Positions 36,469-44,363 of a DNA stretch of 64,000 bases are shown piece by piece. The position numbers were made by a program, and so were the translations under genes. The stretch is from Burkholderia sp. Ac-20365 (GTDB lineage Bacteria; Pseudomonadota; Gammaproteobacteria; Burkholderiales; Burkholderiaceae). Position 1 is the first letter of the stretch. Each line of letters opens with the position of its first letter. A model generated the notes under the pieces. The model searched no databases. It had not been told where the DNA came from and saw nothing but the letters and a program-made list of their open reading frames with translations. The DNA lies in NCBI RefSeq assembly GCF_017104715.1, contig NZ_JAAGPI010000018.1, positions 90,883-154,882 of the forward strand, written 5' to 3'.

Positions 36469-36493
36469 CTCTGACTCCTCGCTATTTGCAAGA

Positions 36494-36522
36494 ACAATAA
36501 TTGACATGTCAGATACAGTCAA
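36494..36522 (-). promoter_or_regulatory. promoter of MarR copy 1 with operator site 3 in its spacer
   Basis: On the minus strand TTGACT (36522-36517) and TATTGT (36499-36494) are separated by exactly 17 bp. The spacer is the motif GTATCTGACATGTCAAT, so a bound MarR dimer would block RNA polymerase directly. Confidence 0.7.
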
Positions 36523-36643
36523 CGGTATCGGAGGGCAACTCATTGTTTCAGTAGTCGCAGCAATGCTTATCTTTCAGACGGATAATCCGGCGGACGCGCG
36601 CCGCGCGGGCGCGGCGGGAAGGATGGCGAAGCGCGAGCGGTGC

Positions 36644-37081
36644 TCAGTCGCTCAGAAACTTGCGCAGCAGACGGCGCAGTTCGTTGAGTTCGGTTTTCGT
36701 GAAGTCTTTCAGGCGTGCATTGAGCACGTCGGGGGCGATGTCGGGAATCTGGTCGGCCACCGCAGCGCCCGGTTTGGTCAGCGCGAGGTTGACGACGCGG
36801 CGGTCTTCTTCGTCGCGCGAGCGCACCACCAGCCCTTTCGTTTCAAGCTTGTCGAGCATGCGCGTCATCAGGCCCGTGTCGATGCCAAGCATCTTCGACA
36901 GTTCGAACGGCGTCGACGCCAGCTTTTGCCGGAGCATCAACATAATGCCCATCTGCTGGCTGGAGATGTCGAGATCTTTCAGCGCCGCGTCCATCTCGTT
37001 CGTGATGAGGTTACGCGCCTTCACGAGCTGAAAGCCGACGCTCTCGGTGAGTTTGAAATTGTCTTTGGTGTAGTGACGCAC
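36644..37081 (-). CDS. MarR-family regulator, copy 2
   Basis: A 145-residue paralogue of the MarR protein encoded just downstream, with the HTH in SKMLGIDTGLMTRMLDKLETKGLV and the wing in RDEEDRRVVNLALT. The start is GTG at 37081 with a perfect AGGAGG 7 bases upstream. The gap to copy 1 is 175 bp and contains copy 1's own promoter. All five genes from here to emrB lie on one strand, so read-through could join both regulators to the efflux operon. Confidence 0.9.
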   Translation of the reverse strand: MRHYTKDNFKLTESVGFQLVKARNLITNEMDAALKDLDISSQQMGIMLMLRQKLASTPFELSKMLGIDTGLMTRMLDKLETKGLVVRSRDEEDRRVVNLALTKPGAAVADQIPDIAPDVLNARLKDFTKTELNELRRLLRKFLSD

Positions 37082-37110
37082 GCGGAGCCTCCTGACGAAA
37101 CGGCAATCTG

Positions 37111-37127
37111 ACTGACAAATCAGATAC
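37111..37127 (-). promoter_or_regulatory. MarR-type operator motif, site 4 (upstream of MarR copy 2)
   Basis: On the minus strand GTATCTGATTTGTCAGT, 29 bases upstream of the GTG start. TTGGTA lies directly before it and CAGATT directly after, a weak promoter with the same 17-bp operator-in-spacer layout as at copy 1. Confidence 0.65.
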
Positions 37128-37164
37128 TACCAAATCAGTTCTCTGCCACGCGGCCAACCGTGCG

Positions 37165-38763
37165 CTATTTCAGGCCAAGGCGCTTCGCTAGCCGGTTCAG
37201 GTTCGCGCGGTCCATGCCGAGCGCGCGCGCCACAGCGGCCCAGTTGTGGTCGTTGCGTTCCAGCGCGTCGCTGACGAGTGTGCGCTCGTAAGCGGTGACG
37301 GCACTGCGGAAATCGGCGACGGCGGCTTCGTCTGTACCCGCCGAAGCTGCGCCGGAAGCACCCAGTGGCAACTCGCCGCCGTTGTTCGCCGACATGCCCA
37401 GATCCGCCGCCGTCAGCGTCAGAATGCGCGGCCGCTCGCGATGGCGCGACAGTGCCTTGAACGCGCTGCGGCCGATCATATGCTCCAGTTCACGCACGTT
37501 GCCCGGCCAGTTGTACGACAGCAGCGCGGCTTGCGCATCCTGCCCGAGGCGGATGCTGAGCAGACCGAGCCGCGCGCGGTTCTCTTCGAGGAAAAAGCCT
37601 GCCAGCAGCAGTACGTCGCGCCCGCGCTCGCGCAGCGGCGGCACACGCAGCGGATAGACGCTCAGCCGGTGATACAGGTCCGCGCGAAAGCGGCCGGCGC
37701 GCACTTCCTCCGCGAGATCGCGGTTGGTCGCGGCGATGAGCCGCACGTCGACCTTGTGCTCGCTATCCGAACCGATGCGCTGCAATTGCCCGTTCTGCAG
37801 CACGCGCAACAGCTTGGCCTGCACGCCGAGCGGCAACTCGCCGACTTCGTCGAGAAACAGCGTGCCGCCATCGGCGAGTTCGAACTTGCCGCGCCGGTCC
37901 GACGACGCGCCCGAGAACGCGCCCCGCACATGGCCGAACAGTTCGCTTTCCACCAGCGTGTCGGGCAACGCCGCGCAGTTCAGGCTGATCATCGGCTTGC
38001 TCGCGCGCGGCGAGCCGGTGTGAATCGCGTTCGCCACGAGTTCCTTGCCGACGCCCGTTTCGCCCGTGACGAGCACGGTCAGATCGCTATTCGCAACCAC
38101 GCGGATTTCGTTGACCAGTTGCTGGTGCGCCGCGCTGCTGCCGATCAGTTCGCGGCTGCTCTGCCCGCTCGCCTGCCGGTACGCCTCCGCGCGCTGGCGC
38201 TCCTCTTCGGTGTTGCGCTCCAGCGTATCGATGCGCTCCGCCACGCTCACCGTCGCGGCCGCGAGGCTCAGAAAGGCCTGCAGCGTGTTCATGTCGATGC
38301 TGTCGAAACGCGCCGGATCGAGCGAATCGAGCGTCAGCAAGCCCCACGGCCTGCCGCCGATCAGCAGCGGACAGCCCAGGCAGTCGTGCACTTCGAGATG
38401 GCCGCTGACGCCCTGCACGAGACCGTCGTAGGGATCGGGCAAATCGGAATCGGCCGGAAAGCGCGTCGGCTCTTCGCTCGACAGCAGCGCTTCGAAACGC
38501 GGATGGTCGCTCACGCGAAAGCGGCGGCCGAGCGTGTCGCCCGCGAGTCCGTCGATGGCGAGCGGCACGAGCGTGTCTTCATCCAGACGCAGCAGCGCCG
38601 CGGCGTCGCCTGGAAAGAGCGTGCGCAACGTCGTCAGCAGACGGCGATAGCGCTCGCGCTCGGGCAGATCGCGTGACAGATCCTCGACGAGCGGAATCAA
38701 CGCGTCGAGCACCTCCGGTGCAGTCAGTTTGACCCCCGATGGAGTCGATTTAACCCTTGTCAT
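37165..38763 (-). CDS. norR: nitric-oxide-responsive sigma-54 activator NorR
   Basis: About 531 residues: N-terminal GAF sensor (about 20-180) with NorR-conserved RRF, LPDPYDGL, His126 and LTLDS; AAA+ domain (about 205-440) with Walker A GETGVGKE (234-241) and Walker B TLFLDEVG (301-308); and a C-terminal Fis-type HTH (WAAVARALGMDRANLNRLAKRLG). The sigma-54 contact loop reads GAFSGA (281-286) instead of the usual GAFTGA. It is divergent from hmp. The start at ATG 38763 has a poor ribosome-binding site and overlaps predicted NorR sites, so the true start may lie up to about 17 codons downstream. Confidence 0.9.
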   Translation of the reverse strand: MTRVKSTPSGVKLTAPEVLDALIPLVEDLSRDLPERERYRRLLTTLRTLFPGDAAALLRLDEDTLVPLAIDGLAGDTLGRRFRVSDHPRFEALLSSEEPTRFPADSDLPDPYDGLVQGVSGHLEVHDCLGCPLLIGGRPWGLLTLDSLDPARFDSIDMNTLQAFLSLAAATVSVAERIDTLERNTEEERQRAEAYRQASGQSSRELIGSSAAHQQLVNEIRVVANSDLTVLVTGETGVGKELVANAIHTGSPRASKPMISLNCAALPDTLVESELFGHVRGAFSGASSDRRGKFELADGGTLFLDEVGELPLGVQAKLLRVLQNGQLQRIGSDSEHKVDVRLIAATNRDLAEEVRAGRFRADLYHRLSVYPLRVPPLRERGRDVLLLAGFFLEENRARLGLLSIRLGQDAQAALLSYNWPGNVRELEHMIGRSAFKALSRHRERPRILTLTAADLGMSANNGGELPLGASGAASAGTDEAAVADFRSAVTAYERTLVSDALERNDHNWAAVARALGMDRANLNRLAKRLGLK

Positions 38764-38769
38764 ATTCAC
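38723..38769. promoter_or_regulatory. three GT-N7-AC NorR-type enhancer sites
   Basis: GTCAGTTTGAC (38723-38733), GTCGATTTAAC (38744-38754) and GTCATATTCAC (38759-38769) each fit GT-N7-AC. The first is a perfect GTCA-N3-TGAC inverted repeat. Three such sites upstream of a sigma-54 promoter are the known arrangement for E. coli norVW. Here they overlap the presumed first codons of norR. Confidence 0.6.
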
Positions 38770-38811
38770 GGCCGATGTTTCTAAGCGACTGATTTTAAGA
38801 CGATTCCAAGC

Positions 38812-38827
38812 TGGCCCGATAGATGCA
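38812..38827 (+). promoter_or_regulatory. sigma-54 promoter of hmp
   Basis: TGGCCCGATAGATGCA has GG and GC ten bases apart and TGGC/TGCA ends close to the RpoN consensus. It lies 70 bases before the hmp start and 42 bases downstream of the last NorR-type site. Confidence 0.65.
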
Positions 38828-38897
38828 TTAGAAGAATCTGAAAACCCGCCGCGCTTGCGCGGGACTCCACTCACTCCACACTGCGAGGAATTCACTC

Positions 38898-40079
38898 ATG
38901 CTGTCAGCCGAACATCGCGCAATCGTCAAGGCAACCGTACCGCTGCTCGAAAGCGGTGGCGAAGCGCTCACGACGCACTTCTACAAGACCATGCTGGCGG
39001 AGTACCCGAGCGTGCGCCCGCTGTTCAATCAGGCGCACCAGCAATCGGGCGATCAGCCTCGTGCGCTCGCGAATGCGGTGCTGATGTACGCGCGTCATAT
39101 CGAACAACTCGAACAACTCGGCGGACTGGTTTCGCAGATCGTCAACAAGCACGTCGCGCTGAACATCCTGCCCGAGCATTATCCGATCGTCGGCACATGT
39201 CTGCTGCGCGCGATCCGCGAAGTACTCGGACCGGAAATCGCCACGGATGCCGTGATCGAAGCGTGGGGCGCTGCATATCAGCAACTCGCCGACCTGCTGA
39301 TCGGCCTCGAAGAGAACGTGTATGTCGAGAAGGAAACGGCCACGGGCGGCTGGCGCGGCACGCGTCCGTTCGTCGTGGCGCGCAAGGTCAAGGAGAGCGA
39401 CGAGATCACGTCGTTCTATCTGCGTCCCGCGGACGGCGGCGATCTGCTCGAATTCCATCCGGGCCAGTACATCGGCCTGAAGTTGACTGTTGATGGTGAA
39501 GAGATTCGCCGCAACTATTCATTGTCGGCTGCGGCAAACGGCCGCGAATATCGGATCAGCGTGAAGCGCGAGCCGAACGGCAAGGCGTCGAACTATCTGC
39601 ACGACTCGGTGCACGAAGGCGCGACGCTGCAATTGCTCACGCCCTCGGGCGATTTCACGCTGGAACAGAGCGACAAGCCGCTCGTGCTGATCAGCGGCGG
39701 GGTTGGCATCACGCCGACGCTGGCGATGCTGAACGCCGCGCTGCAAACGTCGCGTCCGATTCACTTCATTCACGCCGCGCGTCACGGCGGCGTGCATGCG
39801 TTCCGCGATCACATCGACGAACTGGCTGCGCGCCATCCGCAACTCAAGCGTTTCTATGTGTATGAGAAGCCGCGTCAGCAAGACGACGCGCACCACGCGC
39901 AAGGGTATATCGACGAAGCGCGCCTGATCGAATGGCTGCCCGCGAATCGCGACGTCGATGTGTATTTCCTCGGACCCAAGTCGTTCATGAAGGCGGTGAA
40001 GCGGCACCTGAAGGCGATTGGCGTACCTGAAAAGCAGAGCCGTTTCGAGTTCTTCGGCCCGGCTTCATCACTCGATTGA
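38898..40079 (+). CDS. hmp: flavohemoglobin, nitric oxide dioxygenase
   Basis: A 393-residue cytosolic enzyme that oxidises NO to nitrate with O2 and NAD(P)H. The globin domain (about 1-140) has proximal His85 in VNKHVALNI and Tyr29 in HFYKTML. The ferredoxin-reductase-like FAD domain has RNYSLS, and the NAD domain LISGGVGITPTLAM. Length is standard. The divergent norR gene with NorR-type sites and a sigma-54 promoter in between indicates NO-induced expression. A GAGG-type ribosome-binding site precedes the ATG. Confidence 0.96.
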   Translation: MLSAEHRAIVKATVPLLESGGEALTTHFYKTMLAEYPSVRPLFNQAHQQSGDQPRALANAVLMYARHIEQLEQLGGLVSQIVNKHVALNILPEHYPIVGTCLLRAIREVLGPEIATDAVIEAWGAAYQQLADLLIGLEENVYVEKETATGGWRGTRPFVVARKVKESDEITSFYLRPADGGDLLEFHPGQYIGLKLTVDGEEIRRNYSLSAAANGREYRISVKREPNGKASNYLHDSVHEGATLQLLTPSGDFTLEQSDKPLVLISGGVGITPTLAMLNAALQTSRPIHFIHAARHGGVHAFRDHIDELAARHPQLKRFYVYEKPRQQDDAHHAQGYIDEARLIEWLPANRDVDVYFLGPKSFMKAVKRHLKAIGVPEKQSRFEFFGPASSLD

Positions 40080-40146
40080 GCTGGATTGATTCAGAGCTTC
40101 TTGTTGTTATAGTTGTTGCCTGTTGAGGCTACCCTGGTAGTGCTTT

Positions 40147-40179
40147 GGAAGAGACGTACTCCGCGCCTCTTCCTTTTTT
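40147..40179 (+). terminator. rho-independent terminator of hmp
   Basis: GGAAGAG and CTCTTCC pair across a 13-base loop and are followed by T6. It lies 67 bases after the hmp stop codon and just before the converging catC gene. Confidence 0.8.
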
Positions 40180-40194
40180 ATTTGCGCAAGACCT

Positions 40195-40485
40195 TTAGCG
40201 ATCGTCGTCATGAATCGACGACGGATGACGGCACATTGCATCCACCGTCACTTCCATATACGGATAAAGCGGCAATTGCATGAGGATCTCATTCAGTTGC
40301 GCCGGGCTTTCCACGTCGAACACGCTGTAATTGGCGTAGAGTCCTGCAATGCGCCACAGGTGTCGCCAGATGCCTTCCTTTTGCAGACGCTGCGCCAGGG
40401 CCTTTTCCGTGGCCTTCAATTCGTTGGCGCGCTCGACGGGCATATCGGGCGGCAGCTTAACGACCATCTTCACGTGAAATAGCAT
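40195..40485 (-). CDS. catC: muconolactone delta-isomerase
   Basis: A 96-residue protein, the standard length. It converts muconolactone to beta-ketoadipate enol-lactone. MLFHVKMVVKLPPDMP at the N-terminus, the GIWRHLWRIAGLYANYSVFDV core and LPLYPYM are diagnostic. It is the last gene of the leftward catBAC operon, 126 bp after catA, and ends against the hmp terminator. Confidence 0.95.
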   Translation of the reverse strand: MLFHVKMVVKLPPDMPVERANELKATEKALAQRLQKEGIWRHLWRIAGLYANYSVFDVESPAQLNEILMQLPLYPYMEVTVDAMCRHPSSIHDDDR

Positions 40486-40611
40486 TCGTGCACTCCCTTT
40501 AGATTCAATGCAATTGCAATGGCGCGACTGTTACTTCGGGCCACGCCTTCAAACAATGCGGCCACCTCGAACGGCGGCCGCGATTCATACTTTCAAGCGA
40601 TCCCGCCGATC

Positions 40612-41514
40612 TCAGGCGCGCACGCGTTCCACTTCGCTCGTCGGCACCTTGTTGCTTTCCTTGACGAGGCTGAAGTCGAAATCGATCAACGCGAACTGGC
40701 CGTCGATGCCATAAGGCTTGCCCGTTGCGCCTTCTTCTTTCTTCACGGCAGGCACGAGACCTTCACGCGTCGCGAAAGCGAAGTCATCCCACAGATACGG
40801 ATCGCCTTCGATATTGATCTGCGTCGTCAGCTTGCGGAAGCCGGGCGCCGACACGAAGAAGTGAATATGCGCCGGGCGATGACCGTGACGTCCAAGCAGA
40901 TCGAGCAGTTGCTGCGTCTTGCCTTCCGGCGGCACGCTATAACCGATCGGCACCACGCTGCGGAAGCTGTAGACACCGTCTGCGTCAGTGCGAATCGAGC
41001 GGCGCAGGTTGAATGCGGCTTGCGATTTGTCGAAGTGCGAGTAATTGCCCAGATGGTTCGCGTGCCACACTTCGACCAGCGCGCCGCTCACCGGCTTGCC
41101 AGCGTCGTCGAGTACACGGCCGCGCATCACCAGCGTTTCGCCCGGTTCGTTGCCGTTGTCGAGGCGTGCATGGCCCGTCGTTTCCGGCGCACCTGCCACA
41201 TACAGCGGACCTTCGATCGTGCGCGGCGTGCCGCCTTGCAGGCCAGCCTTCGCTTCTGCTTCGTCGAGACGCACATCGAGGAAATGCTCGAAGCCCAGAC
41301 CGGCAGCGAGCAGACCCAGCTCGCCGCTTTGGCCCGCTTCGCCGAGATAGTTGAGCGCGGACCAGAATTCGTTCGGGCTCACGTCGAGTTCGTCGATCGT
41401 GATGAACAGATCGCGGATGATGCGATTGACCACCTGCTTCGTGCGGGCGTTACCTTCGTGCGTGGCGCTTGCGTTGATCTTGTTCAACAGGGCGTCGATG
41501 GTTTTGATGTCCAT
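40612..41514 (-). CDS. catA: catechol 1,2-dioxygenase
   Basis: A 300-residue intradiol dioxygenase that opens catechol to cis,cis-muconate using Fe(III). The iron ligands are readable: Tyr158 (GNYSHF), Tyr192 (PIGYSVP), His216 and His218 (RPAHIHFF). The N-terminal about 100 residues form the helical dimer linker domain. AGGAG lies about 8 bases before the ATG at 41514. It is the middle gene of catBAC. Confidence 0.96.
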   Translation of the reverse strand: MDIKTIDALLNKINASATHEGNARTKQVVNRIIRDLFITIDELDVSPNEFWSALNYLGEAGQSGELGLLAAGLGFEHFLDVRLDEAEAKAGLQGGTPRTIEGPLYVAGAPETTGHARLDNGNEPGETLVMRGRVLDDAGKPVSGALVEVWHANHLGNYSHFDKSQAAFNLRRSIRTDADGVYSFRSVVPIGYSVPPEGKTQQLLDLLGRHGHRPAHIHFFVSAPGFRKLTTQINIEGDPYLWDDFAFATREGLVPAVKKEEGATGKPYGIDGQFALIDFDFSLVKESNKVPTSEVERVRA

Positions 41515-41593
41515 GGGGATGTCTCCTTTTAGTCCAATCACTGATGACGATGCCAAATGTGCTTAGGGCGCTGCGGATTCAGCACCGCCATAG

Positions 41594-42751
41594 CTAACCT
41601 TTGACCACACTCGCGCCGTACTTCGAATCGCGGCGCAGTCTCCCGATCTTGTCGAGGTCGAGTTGAATACCGAGTCCCGGGCCCTGCGGCAAGTGCAACG
41701 AGAAGTTCTCGTAGCGCAGCGGCTCGGTGAGAATTTCTTCCGTCAGAAGCAGCGGACCGAACAGCTCGGTGCCCCACTTCAGTTCGCGGAACGTGCTGAA
41801 CAGTTGTGCGGAAGCGATAGTGCCGACCGCGCCTTCGAGCATCGTGCCGCCATACAGGTCGACGCCCGCTGCAAGCGCAATCGAAGCCACGCTCGCCGCG
41901 CCCGTCAAACCGCCCGACTGCGCGATCTTCACCGCGAATACATCGGCTGCGTGGGCGCTAGCGACGTCGAATGCATCGACGGGACCGTGCAGCGCTTCGT
42001 CAGCCATGATGGGTACTTTCGATTGGTGCGTGAGGCGCTTCAGGCCACGACGGTCGTCGGCGGCGATGGGCTGCTCGATCAGATTACAGCCTGCGTCCGC
42101 GAGACGTTCGCTCGCCCAGATCGCTTCTGCCTGGCTCCACGCCTGGTTCACGTCGACGCGCACTTCGGCGCGTTCGCCCACGGCCGCCTTGATGGCCGCG
42201 ACGTGCGCGACATCGTCGGCCGGCGCACGCGTGCCAATTTTCAGCTTGAACACGCGGTGACGCTTCTTCTCCAGCATCACATGCGCTTCGTCGATATCGC
42301 GGCCGGTGTCGCCGCTCGCCAGCGTCCACGCAACTTCGACGGAATCCGTCACGCGGCCGCCGAACAGCTCCGACAGCGGCACGCCGAAGCGCTGTGCCTG
42401 CGCGTCGAACAGCGCGGTTTCCACCGCGCACTTCGCAAAGCGGTTGCCCTGGAAGCATTCGCGCAGCTTCGCCATTGCCTGACCGGGACGGGTTGCGTCC
42501 ATGCCCTTGAGCATCGGCGCGAAATAGGTGTCGATATTGGTCTTGATGCTTTCCGGGCTTTCCTCGCCATATGCGAGGCCACCGATCGTGGTGGCTTCCC
42601 CCCAACCCGCTATACCATCAGCGCATTGAATCCGAACCAGCACGAGCGTCTGGCAGTTCATCGTGGCGACCGAAAGACGGTGCGGGCGAATCGTCGGAAC
42701 ATCGACGAGAATGGTCTCTACAGCTTGTATCTGAACGGCGCTTGGTATCAT
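41594..42751 (-). CDS. catB: muconate cycloisomerase
   Basis: A 385-residue enolase-superfamily enzyme that lactonises cis,cis-muconate. The catalytic Lys pair is in VFKLKIG, and the metal ligands in VDVNQAW, LIEQPI and MADEAL; the late EGAVGTIAS loop is typical. AGGAG stands about 7 bases before the ATG at 42751; the open frame upstream overlaps the promoter. It is the first gene of the operon, divergent from the LysR regulator at 42842. Confidence 0.95.
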   Translation of the reverse strand: MIPSAVQIQAVETILVDVPTIRPHRLSVATMNCQTLVLVRIQCADGIAGWGEATTIGGLAYGEESPESIKTNIDTYFAPMLKGMDATRPGQAMAKLRECFQGNRFAKCAVETALFDAQAQRFGVPLSELFGGRVTDSVEVAWTLASGDTGRDIDEAHVMLEKKRHRVFKLKIGTRAPADDVAHVAAIKAAVGERAEVRVDVNQAWSQAEAIWASERLADAGCNLIEQPIAADDRRGLKRLTHQSKVPIMADEALHGPVDAFDVASAHAADVFAVKIAQSGGLTGAASVASIALAAGVDLYGGTMLEGAVGTIASAQLFSTFRELKWGTELFGPLLLTEEILTEPLRYENFSLHLPQGPGLGIQLDLDKIGRLRRDSKYGASVVKG

Positions 42752-42774
42752 ACGGCTCTCCTGCTGATGTGCCC

Positions 42775-42818
42775 ATACTAGGGGCGCGGCCGGAATCCGT
42801 CCAAGACCGATTGAGTCT
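42775..42818 (-). promoter_or_regulatory. catB promoter and LysR-type operator
   Basis: On the minus strand TTGGAC (42804-42799) and TAGTAT (42780-42775) are 18 bp apart. Touching the -35 is the inverted repeat AGAC-N7-GTCT (42804-42818), the arm spacing of the BenM/CatM-type ATAC-N7-GTAT site. It lies between the divergent catB and regulator genes, where CatR should bind. Confidence 0.55.
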
Positions 42819-42841
42819 ATTTCCATACCTTCGGGGCATAG

Positions 42842-43735
42842 ATGGAACTGCGTCAACTTCGTTATTTCGTGGCGGTCGCCGAAGAAAGGAACTTCACCCG
42901 GGCTGCCGAGCGGCTGAACATGACGCAGCCGCCGCTCTCACGGCAGATCCAGCAGATCGAAGACAGCGTCGGGCTGGCGCTGTTCGAACGCGCCGCCCGT
43001 CCGCTCAAGCTGACGGAAGCCGGGCGCGTGTTCTACGCACAAGCCAAGCGTCTGCTCGAAGAAAGCGATGAACTGTTGCCGCTCACGCGGCGGCTCGCGC
43101 AACTGGCGGAGCGGATCGTGATTGGTTTCGTGCCGTCCACGCTGTATGGCCCGCTGCCCGATGTCATCCGTGCGTTCAGGGAAGCGGCGCCTCTGATCCA
43201 GATTTCGCTGATCGAGATGTTCACGATCGAGCAACTGAGCGCGCTCAAGGGCGGGCGCATCGACGTCGGCTTTGGGCGCATACGCTTCGACGAATCGCAA
43301 CTGGCGCGCGAGGTACTCGTCGAAGAACCGCTAATTGCCGCGTTGCCTGCCGGCCACGCGCTTGCGGACGTCAAGCACTTGACGCTCGACGCATTGTCGA
43401 AAGAAACGCTGATCATCTATCCGTCGACACCGCGCCCAAGCTACGCAGATCAGCAATTGTCGGCGTTTCGCGATCATGCCGTCGAACCGGCTGCAATACA
43501 CGAAGTGAGAGAACTGCAAACGGCACTGGGACTCGTCGCCGCGCAAGTGGGCGTGTGTCTGGTACCGGAGAGCGTGCGGGGATTGCGGGCGCGCGGCGTG
43601 ACGTATCGGTCGATAGAAGAAGCGAGCGTGTCGTCGCCCATCATCATGAGCCGTCGCTTGCAGGATCAGAGCCCGACAACCGACCTCTTCTGTTCGATCG
43701 CAAGAGATCTGTTCAGGAAGCCGCTGTCCGTCTAG
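42842..43735 (+). CDS. catR: LysR-family regulator of the catechol operon, CatR/BenM-like
   Basis: A 297-residue LTTR starting MELRQLRYFVAVAEERNFTRAAERL, the sequence style of CatR, CatM, BenM and ClcR. TQPPLSRQIQQIE is the recognition helix and the effector domain follows. It is divergent from catB, the arrangement in which cis,cis-muconate-bound CatR activates catBAC. The gene's 3' end overlaps the converging membrane-protein gene by 23 bp. Confidence 0.9.
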   Translation: MELRQLRYFVAVAEERNFTRAAERLNMTQPPLSRQIQQIEDSVGLALFERAARPLKLTEAGRVFYAQAKRLLEESDELLPLTRRLAQLAERIVIGFVPSTLYGPLPDVIRAFREAAPLIQISLIEMFTIEQLSALKGGRIDVGFGRIRFDESQLAREVLVEEPLIAALPAGHALADVKHLTLDALSKETLIIYPSTPRPSYADQQLSAFRDHAVEPAAIHEVRELQTALGLVAAQVGVCLVPESVRGLRARGVTYRSIEEASVSSPIIMSRRLQDQSPTTDLFCSIARDLFRKPLSV

Positions 43736-44189
43736 CTGTAGCCAATGCGAGCAGCGCGCCTGCCTTGAGCACGCATTCAACGAGCGATTGCGTGAAGATC
43801 CACCCCGACTCATTCAGCTCGACGGGCAAGGCGGGCACGATCGCAACGAGGCTCAGTCCGCACAGGAACGAAAAGATCCATTGCGCACGCCTGATACCGC
43901 GTGCGGCCGCCACGCCGATCACCGTCCACGCGATTTTCGCCACGGCGAGCGCCGCGACACCGAGGTCGCCGGCAGAAGGATCGAACTCCGCGGGCGTTTC
44001 GATCAACGACCAGCCGCAGACACCGAGAATGAGCAGACGCGGCATGAGCTCGAGACGCAGGCTGCCGCGTTGCAACGACGGCGACGGCGCGTCTTCGGGA
44101 CGAAGTGATTCGACGCCGTCCAGTGCGTTCCGGAACGACCGGTCCACGCCTGCCTTCACGTTCGAAACCTCCCGCGTCGATGCACGCAC
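43713..44189 (-). CDS. small integral membrane protein, hypothetical
   Basis: A 158-residue protein with a charged N-terminal tail (about 1-48) and four likely TM helices (around 49-63, 77-97, 102-122, 130-152). It is convergent with catR and overlaps its last 23 bases. The start is a GTG at 44189 with little ribosome-binding support. No family was recognised; the hydrophobic pattern and codon use support a real gene. Confidence 0.55.
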   Translation of the reverse strand: MRASTREVSNVKAGVDRSFRNALDGVESLRPEDAPSPSLQRGSLRLELMPRLLILGVCGWSLIETPAEFDPSAGDLGVAALAVAKIAWTVIGVAAARGIRRAQWIFSFLCGLSLVAIVPALPVELNESGWIFTQSLVECVLKAGALLALATARRTAAS

Positions 44190-44363
44190 GTCACTGCTGA
44201 ACTGAATGTGGGAATTGTCAGTCGCCGAAAGCGCTAGCGGTAGTTAATCCTTGTTAACGCAAGGGCCTTCTATCCTCATTAAACGATCTGATCGAGTGCG
44301 CTTTTCATTGAATGGCAGAGCGGTCATTGCGCTGCCATTTTCACGCCATATTCAGCTCTGCTT

